Source of the DNA: SZUA-584 sp040768905 | GTDB lineage: Bacteria > Bacillota > Clostridia > Christensenellales > SZUA-584 | Reading direction: 5' to 3' | DNA: 64,000 bases | NCBI GenBank assembly: GCA_040768905.1 | Contig: JAXGMA010000001.1 | Location: 372,001 to 436,000, forward strand | Shown here: piece after piece, positions 37,551-45,753 of the stretch | How positions within the stretch are numbered: the first letter of the stretch is position 1 | How the letters are laid out: each line of letters begins with the position of its first letter | Program-made: the position numbers and the translations under genes | The notes under the pieces: generated by a model | Seen by the model: only the letters and a program-made list of their open reading frames with translations | Databases searched by the model: none | Told to the model about the DNA's origin: nothing

Positions 37551-39003
37551 GCAAGGAAAGCTTGATGTGCTCGTGCTCAAGTATATGGCGCAGTCGGGAG
37601 CGGAAGCGAAACAGACGCTTGAAGAGATCCTCGCGCAGCCGGACGCCATTTTGAACATATACGGCATGATACAGAGTGAAAACCGCCGCGCAGCGCTCAA
37701 AACGCTCGCAGACATCGCGAAAAAGAAGCAGGGCAAGGAGATTCTTATGCCGCTTGTGATCCGCGATGCGGATATGCTGATTGCGATCCCGGATGATAAA
37801 GCGCGCAAATCGGCATATAAACTGATCGGGCTTTGTGCGCCTGATACTTGTGCGGACAAGCTTTCCGCCGCGCTGGAAAATGAGAAAACGCGCTATGTGC
37901 GCCCGTCCATTATACTGGCACTTGGCAATTCGGCAGATCCTGCGCGTTATCTTGGCAGCTATATGATCGAACCGGGAGAGCAAAAACACTTAGAGCAGGA
38001 GAAGCAGGCGCTGAAAAAAGCGCTTGACAAAACAATGACCCAAAAGAGCGGCCTTTCGCCGAAATGGCCCGAGTTTTGCCTGCTGACATACACAAAGCGC
38101 GAGGCGCTGGCCTTAGAGCTTGCGGCCAGCCGCTGTGCCTACGAGTTTAAAGAAGGTTTGTTTGAGGTGCGTGCGGAAAAAGCCCGAAATCTGCGCTGTT
38201 ATTTAGATATGCTTTTCGAAATCGGCGCAGAAGATGATTATGCCGCTGCGGCAAAGATGCTCGATGACATGGGTTGCCGGGGGTACAGCTACCGCATCGA
38301 GACAGGCAGCTTAGCCCCGCCAAAACGTTTGAGCGCTATACGCGCATTATCTGCCGGATTAGAAAAACATGGTTACACGGACAACCCCTCCGCATACGCT
38401 TTCGAGCTGCGTTTTTGGAAAGGGCGCCTTTGCGCTGTTTTTGAAGACAGCCGCTTTGCGTACCGCAAAGAATCAATAGCCGCCAGCATCAATCCGGTGA
38501 CTGCGGCTTCAATCATGCGAATGAGCGCACCATACATGCGCGAAGGGGCAGACGTTCTTGATCCTTTTTGCGGCAGCGGGACAATGCTTATTGAGCGGGC
38601 ATTCCTTATGCATGCCAGCACGCTGACAGGCGTTGATATCTCCGCGCGCGCCATAAAGGCGGCATGTACCAACCGCAGGGCAAGCGGTATGCGCATCTCT
38701 CTTTTGCAAAAGGACATTTTAAGCTTTGACGCAGCGCAGTATGATGAGGTGATCGCCAATATGCCTTTCGGCATACGCGTTTTGGCACATTCGGATAATT
38801 TAAAGCTTTATTCCGCTTTTTTAAAAAGACTTCCGGGGCTGCTTAAAAAGGGAGGGTATGCGTTTTTGCTCACACAGGAAAAAAAGCTTATGCGCAGCGT
38901 TATTGATAGCACACCCTCGCTTAAAATCATAGCCGAAGAAGATTTTGAATCCGGCGGGCTTTGCCCAAGGCTTTATATCATAAAAAAGGAGCAAACAGTA
39001 TGA
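37543..39003 (+). CDS. Putative RNA methyltransferase with a long N-terminal helical extension
   Basis: The C-terminal half of this 486-residue protein (about 325-480) is a class I SAM methyltransferase with motif I DPFCGSGTMLIE and the catalytic-site motif ANMPFG (an NPPF/Y type), as in UPF0020/RlmL-like RNA guanine-N2 methyltransferases. Residues 1-155 form helical repeats of HEAT-like look (for example ILMPLVIRDADML, ADKLSAALENEKTRYVRPSI), which are unusual in this family. The middle may be a degenerate THUMP-like region. The RNA target is not known. It overlaps murG by 8 bases and the kinase gene by 4. Confidence 0.75.
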   Translation: MHKQGKLDVLVLKYMAQSGAEAKQTLEEILAQPDAILNIYGMIQSENRRAALKTLADIAKKKQGKEILMPLVIRDADMLIAIPDDKARKSAYKLIGLCAPDTCADKLSAALENEKTRYVRPSIILALGNSADPARYLGSYMIEPGEQKHLEQEKQALKKALDKTMTQKSGLSPKWPEFCLLTYTKREALALELAASRCAYEFKEGLFEVRAEKARNLRCYLDMLFEIGAEDDYAAAAKMLDDMGCRGYSYRIETGSLAPPKRLSAIRALSAGLEKHGYTDNPSAYAFELRFWKGRLCAVFEDSRFAYRKESIAASINPVTAASIMRMSAPYMREGADVLDPFCGSGTMLIERAFLMHASTLTGVDISARAIKAACTNRRASGMRISLLQKDILSFDAAQYDEVIANMPFGIRVLAHSDNLKLYSAFLKRLPGLLKKGGYAFLLTQEKKLMRSVIDSTPSLKIIAEEDFESGGLCPRLYIIKKEQTV

Positions 39004-39953
39004 GCGATTTAATAAGCTTCGGAGAGCTTCTTATCGATTTCACGCCTGCGGGGGAGAAGGACGGGCGCAAGCTTTTTATGCAGAATGCGGGTGGTGCTGT
39101 GGCCAATGTCGCCGTGGGTGTGGCGAGGCTCGGCATATCATCGGCGTATACGGGTATGGTGGGCAACGATGCTTTCGGGCATTACCTCAAAGATGTGCTG
39201 ATACGATACGGCGTGGATGTATCAAGGCTTATCATGACGGATGACTACAACACCACGCTGGCCATTGTTCACCTTTTTGACAACGGTGACAGGGATTTTA
39301 CTTTTTACCGCAAGCCTGGGGCAGACATCATGTTCACAGCCGACATGCTGGATGAGCAACAAATAAAGCAGGCGCGCGTGTTTCACTTTGGGTCACTGTC
39401 CATGACTGACGAGCCTGCGCGGAGCGCGACGCTGCGTGCTTTGGAAATTGCAAAAAGCGCAGGCGCCACCATATCATACGATCCCAACTACCGCGCGCCG
39501 TTATGGCGCAGTAAGCAAGAAGCAAAAGAAAACATGCTGCGAGGGCTTGATTATGCAGATATCTTAAAGATTTCCGACAACGAAGCAGAGTTCATGTTTG
39601 GGTCTATGCCGCCAATGGATGCCGCCAAAATGCTCGTCTCAAGAGGCTTAAAGCTGGTGTTTGTCACGATGGGCGCAGAGGGTGCCGTTTACGCAAATAC
39701 AAAGGGTGCCGGCCACTCAAAAACGTTTGATGCAATAAGGGTTGACGCTACGGGCGCGGGCGACTGTTTTACAGCAGGTGTGCTCTATGGATACTTAAAG
39801 AAAGGCAAATCGCTTGAATCGCTGACGCTTGATGATATCAGCGGTTTCGCGCGTTTTGCGAATGCAGCGGCTTCTGTATGCGTTGAGTCCAAAGGCGGCA
39901 TTCCTTCAATGCCAACTCTGGAGCAGGTCCAAAGCAAGCTGGCGGGCAGATAA
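39000..39953 (+). CDS. PfkB-family carbohydrate kinase (fructokinase-like)
   Basis: The 317-residue ribokinase-fold enzyme phosphorylates a sugar, probably fructose, with ATP. It has the N-terminal GGAVANVAVGVARLG, the C-terminal signature DATGAGDCFTAGVLYGYLKKG (near 247) and the anion-hole GAGD. A YDPNYRAPLW substrate block near 160 favours a fructokinase. The ATG at 39000 overlaps the methyltransferase stop codon (ATGA). Confidence 0.88.
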   Translation: MSDLISFGELLIDFTPAGEKDGRKLFMQNAGGAVANVAVGVARLGISSAYTGMVGNDAFGHYLKDVLIRYGVDVSRLIMTDDYNTTLAIVHLFDNGDRDFTFYRKPGADIMFTADMLDEQQIKQARVFHFGSLSMTDEPARSATLRALEIAKSAGATISYDPNYRAPLWRSKQEAKENMLRGLDYADILKISDNEAEFMFGSMPPMDAAKMLVSRGLKLVFVTMGAEGAVYANTKGAGHSKTFDAIRVDATGAGDCFTAGVLYGYLKKGKSLESLTLDDISGFARFANAAASVCVESKGGIPSMPTLEQVQSKLAGR

Positions 39954-40035
39954 TGCGTATATCCGTACATTGACAATAAAGGCCTAAAGCTATAATATTT
40001 ATAAAAAACAAATTTTGCTGAAAGGCGGTTAGAAT

Positions 40036-41493
40036 ATGCAGATTCCACACTTGCCGGAAGGGCTCACGTTTGACGATGTGCTTCTTGTGCCGCAGAAAAG
40101 CGTCGTTGTGCCGTCGCAGATTTCCGTTAAAACACGGCTGACAAAAACGTTAGGGCTCAACATACCCATCCTGAGCGCGGCGATGGACACTGTTACCGAG
40201 GCACGCATGGCGATTGCGCTTGCGCGGGAAGGCGGCGTGGGCATCATACACAAGAACATGTCGATAGAAGACCAGGCATCGAATGTCGATAAGGTCAAAA
40301 GAAGCGAGCACGGTGTGATCACCGACCCTTTTTGGCTTGAGCCTGATAATCTGGTCTCAGATGCGAATGCGTTGATGGAGCGTTACCGGATTTCCGGCGT
40401 GCCCATCACGCGAGAGGGGAAACTGGTTGGCATACTGACAAACAGGGATCTGCGGTTCGAAACTGACTACACAAAAAAAATCAGCGAAGTTATGACGTCG
40501 GAAAACCTTGTAACAGCGCCCATCGGCACCACGTTGGAGCAAGCGCAGGAGATTCTTGGGCGGCATAAAATAGAAAAACTTCCTCTCGTCGATAGTGACG
40601 GCATGCTCAAAGGGCTTATCACTATAAAGGATATTGAAAAAACGATACAGTACCCGAATTCAGCCAAAGATCAGAATGGCAGGCTGCTTGTGGGCGCCGC
40701 GCTCGGGGCCACTGATGATATGTTGGAACGGGCTGGCGCGCTTTTTGCTGCCAAAGTGGATGTCGTCACGGTGGATACGGCACATGGGCATTCGGCGGCC
40801 GTGCTCACTGCGATCGAAAAACTCAAAAAGGCTTATCCGCAGCTTCAGGTCATTGCGGGGAATGTGGCAACCGCAATGGGCACGCATGATCTGATAAAAG
40901 CAGGTGCGGACTGCGTCAAGGTTGGTATGGGACCAGGCTCGATCTGCACGACGCGTGTGATCGCAGGTATCGGCGTGCCTCAGTTTACTGCCGTTCTCGA
41001 GTGCGCTCAGGCAGCGGCAAAATATGATGTGCCCATCATTGCAGACGGCGGCATCAAGTTCTCGGGAGACATCACCAAGGCGCTTGCGGCCGGTGCCTGT
41101 GCGGTGATGATTGGAAGCCTGCTTGCCGGAACCGAAGAAAGCCCGGGGGAATTGGAAATCTATCAGGGACGCAGCTTCAAGGTGTACCGCGGTATGGGCT
41201 CATTGGGAGCTATGCAAAAAGGCAGCAAAGACAGGTATTTTCAGGAAAGGGCGGACAAACTGGTTCCCGAAGGTGTGGAGGGGCGTGTGCCGTTCAAGGG
41301 ATCTTTAAGAGACACCGTGTTTCAGCTTGTGGGCGGTTTAAAATCGGGTATGGGTTACTGCGGTGCTGAAGATCTTTCCGCGCTGCGCAAAAATGCAGAG
41401 TTTATACGGATCACCGGCGCAGGCTTGACTGAGAACCATCCGCACGACATTTATATTACAAAAGAAGCACCAAATTATACTGGAAGGTCATAG
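40036..41493 (+). CDS. guaB: Inosine-5'-monophosphate dehydrogenase
   Basis: The 485-residue NAD-dependent enzyme oxidises IMP to XMP in GMP synthesis. It has the catalytic-loop Cys in GPGSICTTRV (near 299), an inserted pair of CBS domains (about 95-200) that bind ATP/GTP and regulate activity, and the flap YRGMGSLGAM. AAAGGCGG precedes the ATG. guaA follows after 6 bases, so the two form one operon. Confidence 0.96.
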   Translation: MQIPHLPEGLTFDDVLLVPQKSVVVPSQISVKTRLTKTLGLNIPILSAAMDTVTEARMAIALAREGGVGIIHKNMSIEDQASNVDKVKRSEHGVITDPFWLEPDNLVSDANALMERYRISGVPITREGKLVGILTNRDLRFETDYTKKISEVMTSENLVTAPIGTTLEQAQEILGRHKIEKLPLVDSDGMLKGLITIKDIEKTIQYPNSAKDQNGRLLVGAALGATDDMLERAGALFAAKVDVVTVDTAHGHSAAVLTAIEKLKKAYPQLQVIAGNVATAMGTHDLIKAGADCVKVGMGPGSICTTRVIAGIGVPQFTAVLECAQAAAKYDVPIIADGGIKFSGDITKALAAGACAVMIGSLLAGTEESPGELEIYQGRSFKVYRGMGSLGAMQKGSKDRYFQERADKLVPEGVEGRVPFKGSLRDTVFQLVGGLKSGMGYCGAEDLSALRKNAEFIRITGAGLTENHPHDIYITKEAPNYTGRS

Positions 41494-41499
41494 AATCAC

Positions 41500-43032
41500 G
41501 TGAGAGAAAAAATTATCGTACTGGATTTCGGGGGGCAGTACAACCAGCTGATCGCGCGCCGTGTGCGGGATTTGCACGTCTATGCGGAAATACTCCCATA
41601 TGATACGCCTCTGGAACGTATTATCGAGATGGCCCCCATCGGGATCATCTTTACGGGGGGGCCGAGTAGTGTGACGGATGCGGATGCACCTTGCTGTGAC
41701 GCCCGTCTTTTTGAAGCCGGCATACCGATCCTCGGCATCTGTTATGGCAGCCAGCTTCTGGGGAGTGCGCTTGGGGGCAGCGTCAAACGTGCGCAAAACC
41801 GGGAATACGGAAAGACAAACATCAGCTATGATGTCACATGCCCGTTGTTTGCGGGTATTGAGCAGCAGTCTGTTTGCTGGATGAGCCATACCTATTATGT
41901 GGATGCACCGCCGCCGGGCTTTGTTGTTTCGGCCTCCACAAATAGCTGTGAGGTTGCGGCTTTTTCGGACGAAAAAAGAAAACTGTACGGCGTACAATTC
42001 CATCCGGAAGTTGTGCACACGCGTTTTGGCAATGAGATACTCAAAAACTTTCTTTACCTCATTTGCGGCGCGAAGGGCGGCTGGACGATGCAGAACTATG
42101 TGGAAGCCGCCGTTGAGGATATAAGGCACCGTGTGGGCAGCGGACGTGTGTTGCTCGGGCTTTCGGGCGGGGTGGATTCTTCGGTGGCAGCCGTACTGCT
42201 TGATAAGGCGGTGGGCAATCGCCTCACATGCATCTTTGTTGACCACGGGCTGCTGCGCAAGGACGAAGCTAAGCAGGTCAAAGAGGTTTTTGATGATGCC
42301 TATGACATGAATCTGATATGTGTGGATGCGTCAGGGCGCTTTCTAGATAAGCTTGCGGGCGTGACAGAACCCGAGAAAAAGCGCAAGATCATCGGCGAGG
42401 AGTTTATTCGCGTCTTTGAAGAAGAAGCCGCCAAGATAGGCGCTGTCGATTTTCTCGCGCAGGGCACCATCTATCCGGATGTCATCGAGTCGGGCAATGG
42501 CAATGCTGCGGTCATTAAAAGCCACCACAACGTAGGAGGCCTGCCCGATCATGTGGATTTCCGCGAGATCATTGAGCCGCTGCGTGAGCTGTTTAAGGAC
42601 GAAGTTCGCGTGCTTGGCGAGACGCTCGGCATGCCGCACCATATCGTCTGGCGCCAGCCTTTTCCCGGGCCCGGCCTTGCCATTCGCATCATCGGAGAAG
42701 TGACGCGCGAGAAGGTCTGCACTTTGCAGATAGCAGACCATATTTTCCGGGAGGAAATCGCTTTTGCGGGGTTGGATGCGGCTATCTGGCAGTATTTCGC
42801 GGTTTTGACCGATATGCGCAGCGTAGGCGTCATGGGCGACGAGCGCACTTATGAGCATACGGTCGCGCTCCGCGCTGTCACGAGCGTTGACGGCATGACC
42901 GCCGACTGGGCACAGATTCCGCATGAGGTGCTCGGCAAAGTCTCCTCTCGTATCATCAACGAGGTGGCTGGCATCAACCGTATCGTCTACGACATCACAT
43001 CAAAACCGCCTGCCACGATCGAGTGGGAATGA
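41500..43032 (+). CDS. guaA: GMP synthase, glutamine hydrolysing
   Basis: The 510-residue enzyme turns XMP to GMP. An N-terminal class I glutamine amidotransferase (GICYGSQ with the nucleophile Cys near 83, and the FHPEV His/Glu pair near 170) feeds ammonia to a C-terminal ATP pyrophosphatase (LSGGVDSSVA near 220) and a dimerisation domain. GTG is the start at 41500. The last codons (IEWE-stop) are conserved in the family and carry the attachment core CGAGTGGGAATGA, so the gene is preserved after element insertion. Confidence 0.97.
   Translation: MREKIIVLDFGGQYNQLIARRVRDLHVYAEILPYDTPLERIIEMAPIGIIFTGGPSSVTDADAPCCDARLFEAGIPILGICYGSQLLGSALGGSVKRAQNREYGKTNISYDVTCPLFAGIEQQSVCWMSHTYYVDAPPPGFVVSASTNSCEVAAFSDEKRKLYGVQFHPEVVHTRFGNEILKNFLYLICGAKGGWTMQNYVEAAVEDIRHRVGSGRVLLGLSGGVDSSVAAVLLDKAVGNRLTCIFVDHGLLRKDEAKQVKEVFDDAYDMNLICVDASGRFLDKLAGVTEPEKKRKIIGEEFIRVFEEEAAKIGAVDFLAQGTIYPDVIESGNGNAAVIKSHHNVGGLPDHVDFREIIEPLRELFKDEVRVLGETLGMPHHIVWRQPFPGPGLAIRIIGEVTREKVCTLQIADHIFREEIAFAGLDAAIWQYFAVLTDMRSVGVMGDERTYEHTVALRAVTSVDGMTADWAQIPHEVLGKVSSRIINEVAGINRIVYDITSKPPATIEWE
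43020..43032 (+). other. attL core in the 3' end of guaA
   Basis: CGAGTGGGAATGA is the end of guaA. The 13-mer recurs exactly at 59707-59719, and partly at 61709 (CGAGTGGATAATA) and 63698 (CGAGTGGAAGTGA). guaA 3' ends are known as integration hotspots for tyrosine recombinases. Confidence 0.8.
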
Positions 43033-43091
43033 TTTGAACGGCTGAGAAAAGCCAGTAACCATGCGGCTTTCCGGCTCCTCAAGTAGTCTCG

Positions 43092-43109
43092 TGGCAACGT
43101 TATGGCAAC
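43092..43109 (+). repeat. Paired integrase arm-type repeats, left end
   Basis: TGGCAAC at 43092 and 43103, an 11-base period, starts exactly 72 bases after the core start. A second pair, TGATACT at 63770 and 63781, also starts 72 bases after the core at 63698. Arm-type sites of tyrosine integrases are typically such paired repeats. Confidence 0.6.
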
Positions 43110-43130
43110 ATTGATTGTATTATCCATATA

Positions 43131-43172
43131 AAAAGAGCTAACTGATTTTGAGTGTCAGTTAGCTCTTTTTTT
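43131..43172. terminator. Bidirectional terminator between guaA and the xre gene
   Basis: AGAGCTAACTGA (43134-43145) pairs with TCAGTTAGCTCT (43155-43166), with A-runs before and T-runs after, so it can serve both strands. Confidence 0.75.
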
Positions 43173-43186
43173 GTTTGTGCTGCTAG

Positions 43187-43696
43187 TCATTCGGTGGGTT
43201 CAGCGTTTTTCTCTGCTCGACGGGCATCAAGCTCAGCTTTGAGCCGTTCAGCCTCGATGCGTGGGTAGTTATAACGCCAATCATCATATTCCTGTTTGGT
43301 GATTTTACCGTGGTTCAACTTCTTGGCTTCATGCGACCAAGCGTTGAACATATCAAACATAGAAAGATAGGTGCTCCCATTGGTTTTATCAAGCGTCAGG
43401 CAAAGCTCTCCGTCAATGCTGTTGATTTTGAGGCCGTACAAGTCCTCAAGTGCGAACAGCGTATGCATGAGGCCGATATGGCTGTCGATTTCAGGGACGT
43501 CAAGCGCTTTTGGGCTAACATCCATGGCATTGGCCAGATCAGACACAAGCTTTTCCTTCGGCGTTCTTGTACCGGATTCATATTGCGCCATGCGGACATC
43601 AGCGGTCTTTTCATCAAAACCAATGGCCATACCCAGGTATTTCTGGGTCATTCCACGTAAGTTGCGAATAAAGCGTATTCTCTCGCCTATCGCCAT
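43187..43696 (-). CDS. XRE-family regulator of the element
   Basis: The 169-residue protein has an N-terminal HTH of the XRE type (GERIRFIRNLRGMTQKYLGMAI, with recognition helix ADVRMAQYESGTRTPK) and a C-terminal region with a conserved-looking WRYNYPRIEAERLKAELDARR end. It is probably the repressor of excision and transfer. The ATG at 43696 is chosen for the AGGAG upstream. A close relative is cut by the right window edge (63876-64000). The gene is divergent from the xis/int operon, with palindromic operators between. Confidence 0.85.
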   Translation of the reverse strand: MAIGERIRFIRNLRGMTQKYLGMAIGFDEKTADVRMAQYESGTRTPKEKLVSDLANAMDVSPKALDVPEIDSHIGLMHTLFALEDLYGLKINSIDGELCLTLDKTNGSTYLSMFDMFNAWSHEAKKLNHGKITKQEYDDWRYNYPRIEAERLKAELDARRAEKNAEPTE

Positions 43697-43728
43697 AATT
43701 ACCAACTCCTGTTTTTTGATGAGACGAG

Positions 43729-43780
43729 TGTAACATATATGTTTAAGCGAAGTCAATAAATATTAAACAAAAAAGTTTAT
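43729..43780. promoter_or_regulatory. XRE promoter and two TAAAC-N6-GTTTA-like operators
   Basis: On the minus strand TTGACT (complement of 43751-43756) is the likely -35 of the xre gene. An imperfect site GTAAC-ATATAT-GTTTA lies at about 43730-43745 inside that promoter, and TTAAAC-AAAAAA-GTTTAT lies at 43763-43780. These suggest autoregulation. Confidence 0.5.
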
Positions 43781-43798
43781 TATTCTCCTGAAAACCGC

Positions 43799-43827
43799 TT
43801 GACTTTAACATAATTGCTTAGTATAAT
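43799..43827 (+). promoter_or_regulatory. Strong SigA promoter of the xis-int operon
   Basis: TTGACT (43799-43804) and a perfect TATAAT (43822-43827) are separated by 17 bases. Transcription should start near 43834, far upstream of the xis start at 44145. Confidence 0.75.
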
Positions 43828-43833
43828 AGCGGC

Positions 43834-44144
43834 AAAACCTAAACAAATAGGTTTAGTACCTTGAAAACTGAATTCGCAGCCGGTCAGATACCGGAAACGC
43901 CTACCTTGCTTAGATTGCCTCCCCGGAGGGGCAGTGCGAGGGGGGAATTTCCGAGAAAACGCGCCTTGGTCAAACAAGGCCGGGCGCAGGAACAGGACCG
44001 GGATGAAAGCGAAAAAAACTGTTGAGTCCGGAAAGCACTCCGGGACGGGCTTGACAACATTTAATCAATAAGAGGGAGATTTCTAAAAAATTAGCTATTG
44101 ATAACTACGAAATACCGCTGCAAAAACGGAAGGAGGAACGAACG
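43834..44144 (+). ncRNA. Long structured leader RNA before xis
   Basis: About 310 bases between the promoter and the xis start contain several hairpins: CCGG...CCGG near 43880, CCCC-GGA-GGGG near 43921, GCCTTG...CAAGGC near 43963 and TCCGGA...TCCGG near 44026. No ORF is evident. It may be a cis-regulatory leader for xis/int or a separate small RNA. No known family is claimed. Confidence 0.45.
43839..43856 (+). promoter_or_regulatory. Perfect palindromic operator at the xis-int transcript start
   Basis: CTAAAC-AAATAG-GTTTAG lies just after the predicted transcription start. The identical arms occur at the att copy at 63663-63680 and nearly so at two further att copies. Confidence 0.6.
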
Positions 44145-44345
44145 GTGAGCAATATGTTAATGAGCGTTGATGATGTTGCGAAAGAAATTGGTGTGTCCAA
44201 ATCCTATGCATACAAGTTGATTCGGAAACTCAATGGAGAGCTGAAAAGTATGGGATATTTTACGGTGTCAGGTAAAGTAAGTAGAAAGTACTTCTTAGAG
44301 AAAGTATGTTATGGCGAACATGATAAAACGGAAAGGATGGGATAG
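44145..44345 (+). CDS. Excisionase-like small HTH protein
   Basis: The 66-residue basic protein has a MerR/AlpA-like helix-turn-helix (VDDVAKEIGVSKSYAYKLIRKLN, residues 8-30). Such small proteins bend DNA at att sites and steer the integrase to excision. The GTG start has GGAGG upstream. The integrase begins 2 bases after its stop. Confidence 0.75.
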   Translation: MSNMLMSVDDVAKEIGVSKSYAYKLIRKLNGELKSMGYFTVSGKVSRKYFLEKVCYGEHDKTERMG

Positions 44346-44347
44346 GG

Positions 44348-45424
44348 ATGGCGGCATATAAAGAAGCCGATACAAATACATGGCGCGTCATCTATCGGTA
44401 TACCGACTGGATGGGGGAGCGCAAGCAAACAAGTAAACGAGGGTTCCCAACCAAACGGGATGCGCTCGCTTGGGAACGGGAGCAGCTTCAAAAAACCAAG
44501 GCCGATCTGGATATGACCTTTGAGAGCTTTATTCAGACTTATACGGCTGATATGCAAAGTCGCATCAAAGAAAACACATGGGGGACAAAGGAGCACATAA
44601 TCCGTACCAAATTGCTGCCCTATTTTGGGAAGCGCAAGATGTGCGAAATACAGCCCAAGGAAATTATCTCATGGCAGAATGAGATGATAAATTACAAGGA
44701 TGCCACTGGCAAAGTTTATTCACCAGTGTATCTGAAAACGCTTCATAACCAGCTTAGCGCCATCTTTAATCATGCGGTGAAGTATTACGGCCTCTCACTC
44801 AATCCTGCGGCAAAGGTAGGGAACATGGGAAAGGCAAAAAGCAGGGAGATGCTTTTCTGGACAAAAGACGAATATCAAAAATTTGTGGATGCCATGATGG
44901 AAAAGCCTATCTCTTTCTACGCTTTTGAAATGCTCTACTGGTGCGGCATTCGTGAAGGTGAGCTGTTAGCATTGACACCCGCTGATTTCGATTTTATAAG
45001 AGGCACAGTTTCCATCACAAAGTCATATCAGCGGCTCAAAGGCAGAGATGTCATTACTGAACCAAAGACTCTAAAGAGCAATCGAGTTATCAAAATGCCA
45101 CAGTTTCTCTGTGCAGAAATGCAGGACTTTATAAGATCGTTATACGGAATAGAGCAAGACGATCGGATATTCACCATCACAAAACACTACCTGCATCACG
45201 AGATGGACAGGGGAGCAAAACAGACGGGAGTAAAGCGTATTCGTATTCATGATTTGCGGCATTCTCACATCTCACTGTTGATTGACATGGGATTTTCAGC
45301 TATCGCCATTGCGGATCGCGTCGGACACGAGAGTATTGAAATCACATACAATTATGCTCACTTGTTTCCGTCGAGGCAAACTGAAATGGCGGACAGGCTG
45401 GACACTGAACAAGGAGGATTTTGA
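44348..45424 (+). CDS. Tyrosine recombinase (integrase) of the guaA element
   Basis: The 358-residue integrase has an N-terminal AP2-like arm-binding domain (about 1-55, rich in basic and aromatic residues), a SAM-like core-binding domain (about 60-160) and a catalytic domain with Arg202 (GIREGEL), His301 and Arg304 (HDLRHSH), His near 327 (VGHESI) and the nucleophile Tyr336 (YNYAHLF). It belongs to the Int-type enzymes of Gram-positive integrative elements. It should act on the guaA att core. It is coupled to xis. Confidence 0.93.
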   Translation: MAAYKEADTNTWRVIYRYTDWMGERKQTSKRGFPTKRDALAWEREQLQKTKADLDMTFESFIQTYTADMQSRIKENTWGTKEHIIRTKLLPYFGKRKMCEIQPKEIISWQNEMINYKDATGKVYSPVYLKTLHNQLSAIFNHAVKYYGLSLNPAAKVGNMGKAKSREMLFWTKDEYQKFVDAMMEKPISFYAFEMLYWCGIREGELLALTPADFDFIRGTVSITKSYQRLKGRDVITEPKTLKSNRVIKMPQFLCAEMQDFIRSLYGIEQDDRIFTITKHYLHHEMDRGAKQTGVKRIRIHDLRHSHISLLIDMGFSAIAIADRVGHESIEITYNYAHLFPSRQTEMADRLDTEQGGF

Positions 45425-45426
45425 AT

Positions 45427-45753
45427 ATGTCGCTAAAGGTATATGACGGCAAAGGTCGTTGGAGAAACAAAACCGTGGCGTTCCGAATATCGCCTGAGGA
45501 GGATGAGCAGCTTGAAACCGCTGTTCGGCTCTCCGGCCTGACCAAGCAGGACTATATCATCCGACGGATACAAAGTCGTGACGTGGTGGTGCAAGGTAAT
45601 CCCCGAGTGTACAAAGCACTGCGCAATGAACTAGCCGCCGTGCTTACGGAGTTGCAGAGTATTGCCGCGGATCAGCTGGTTGACGATGAACTGCTGGCCA
45701 CAATCGAGCTGATTGCCATAACCATAAATGGCATGAAGGGAGAGTGTGAATGA
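45427..45753 (+). CDS. MobC-like / relaxosome accessory small protein
   Basis: The 108-residue protein has an N-terminal ribbon-helix-helix-like stretch (RNKTVAFRISPEEDEQLETAVRLSGLTKQDYII) and a helical C-terminus. It resembles small mobilisation proteins of Gram-positive elements that help the relaxase at oriT, but it could also be a transcriptional regulator. The ATG at 45427 has AAGGAGG upstream. Its end overlaps the next gene by 4 bases. Confidence 0.55.
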   Translation: MSLKVYDGKGRWRNKTVAFRISPEEDEQLETAVRLSGLTKQDYIIRRIQSRDVVVQGNPRVYKALRNELAAVLTELQSIAADQLVDDELLATIELIAITINGMKGECE

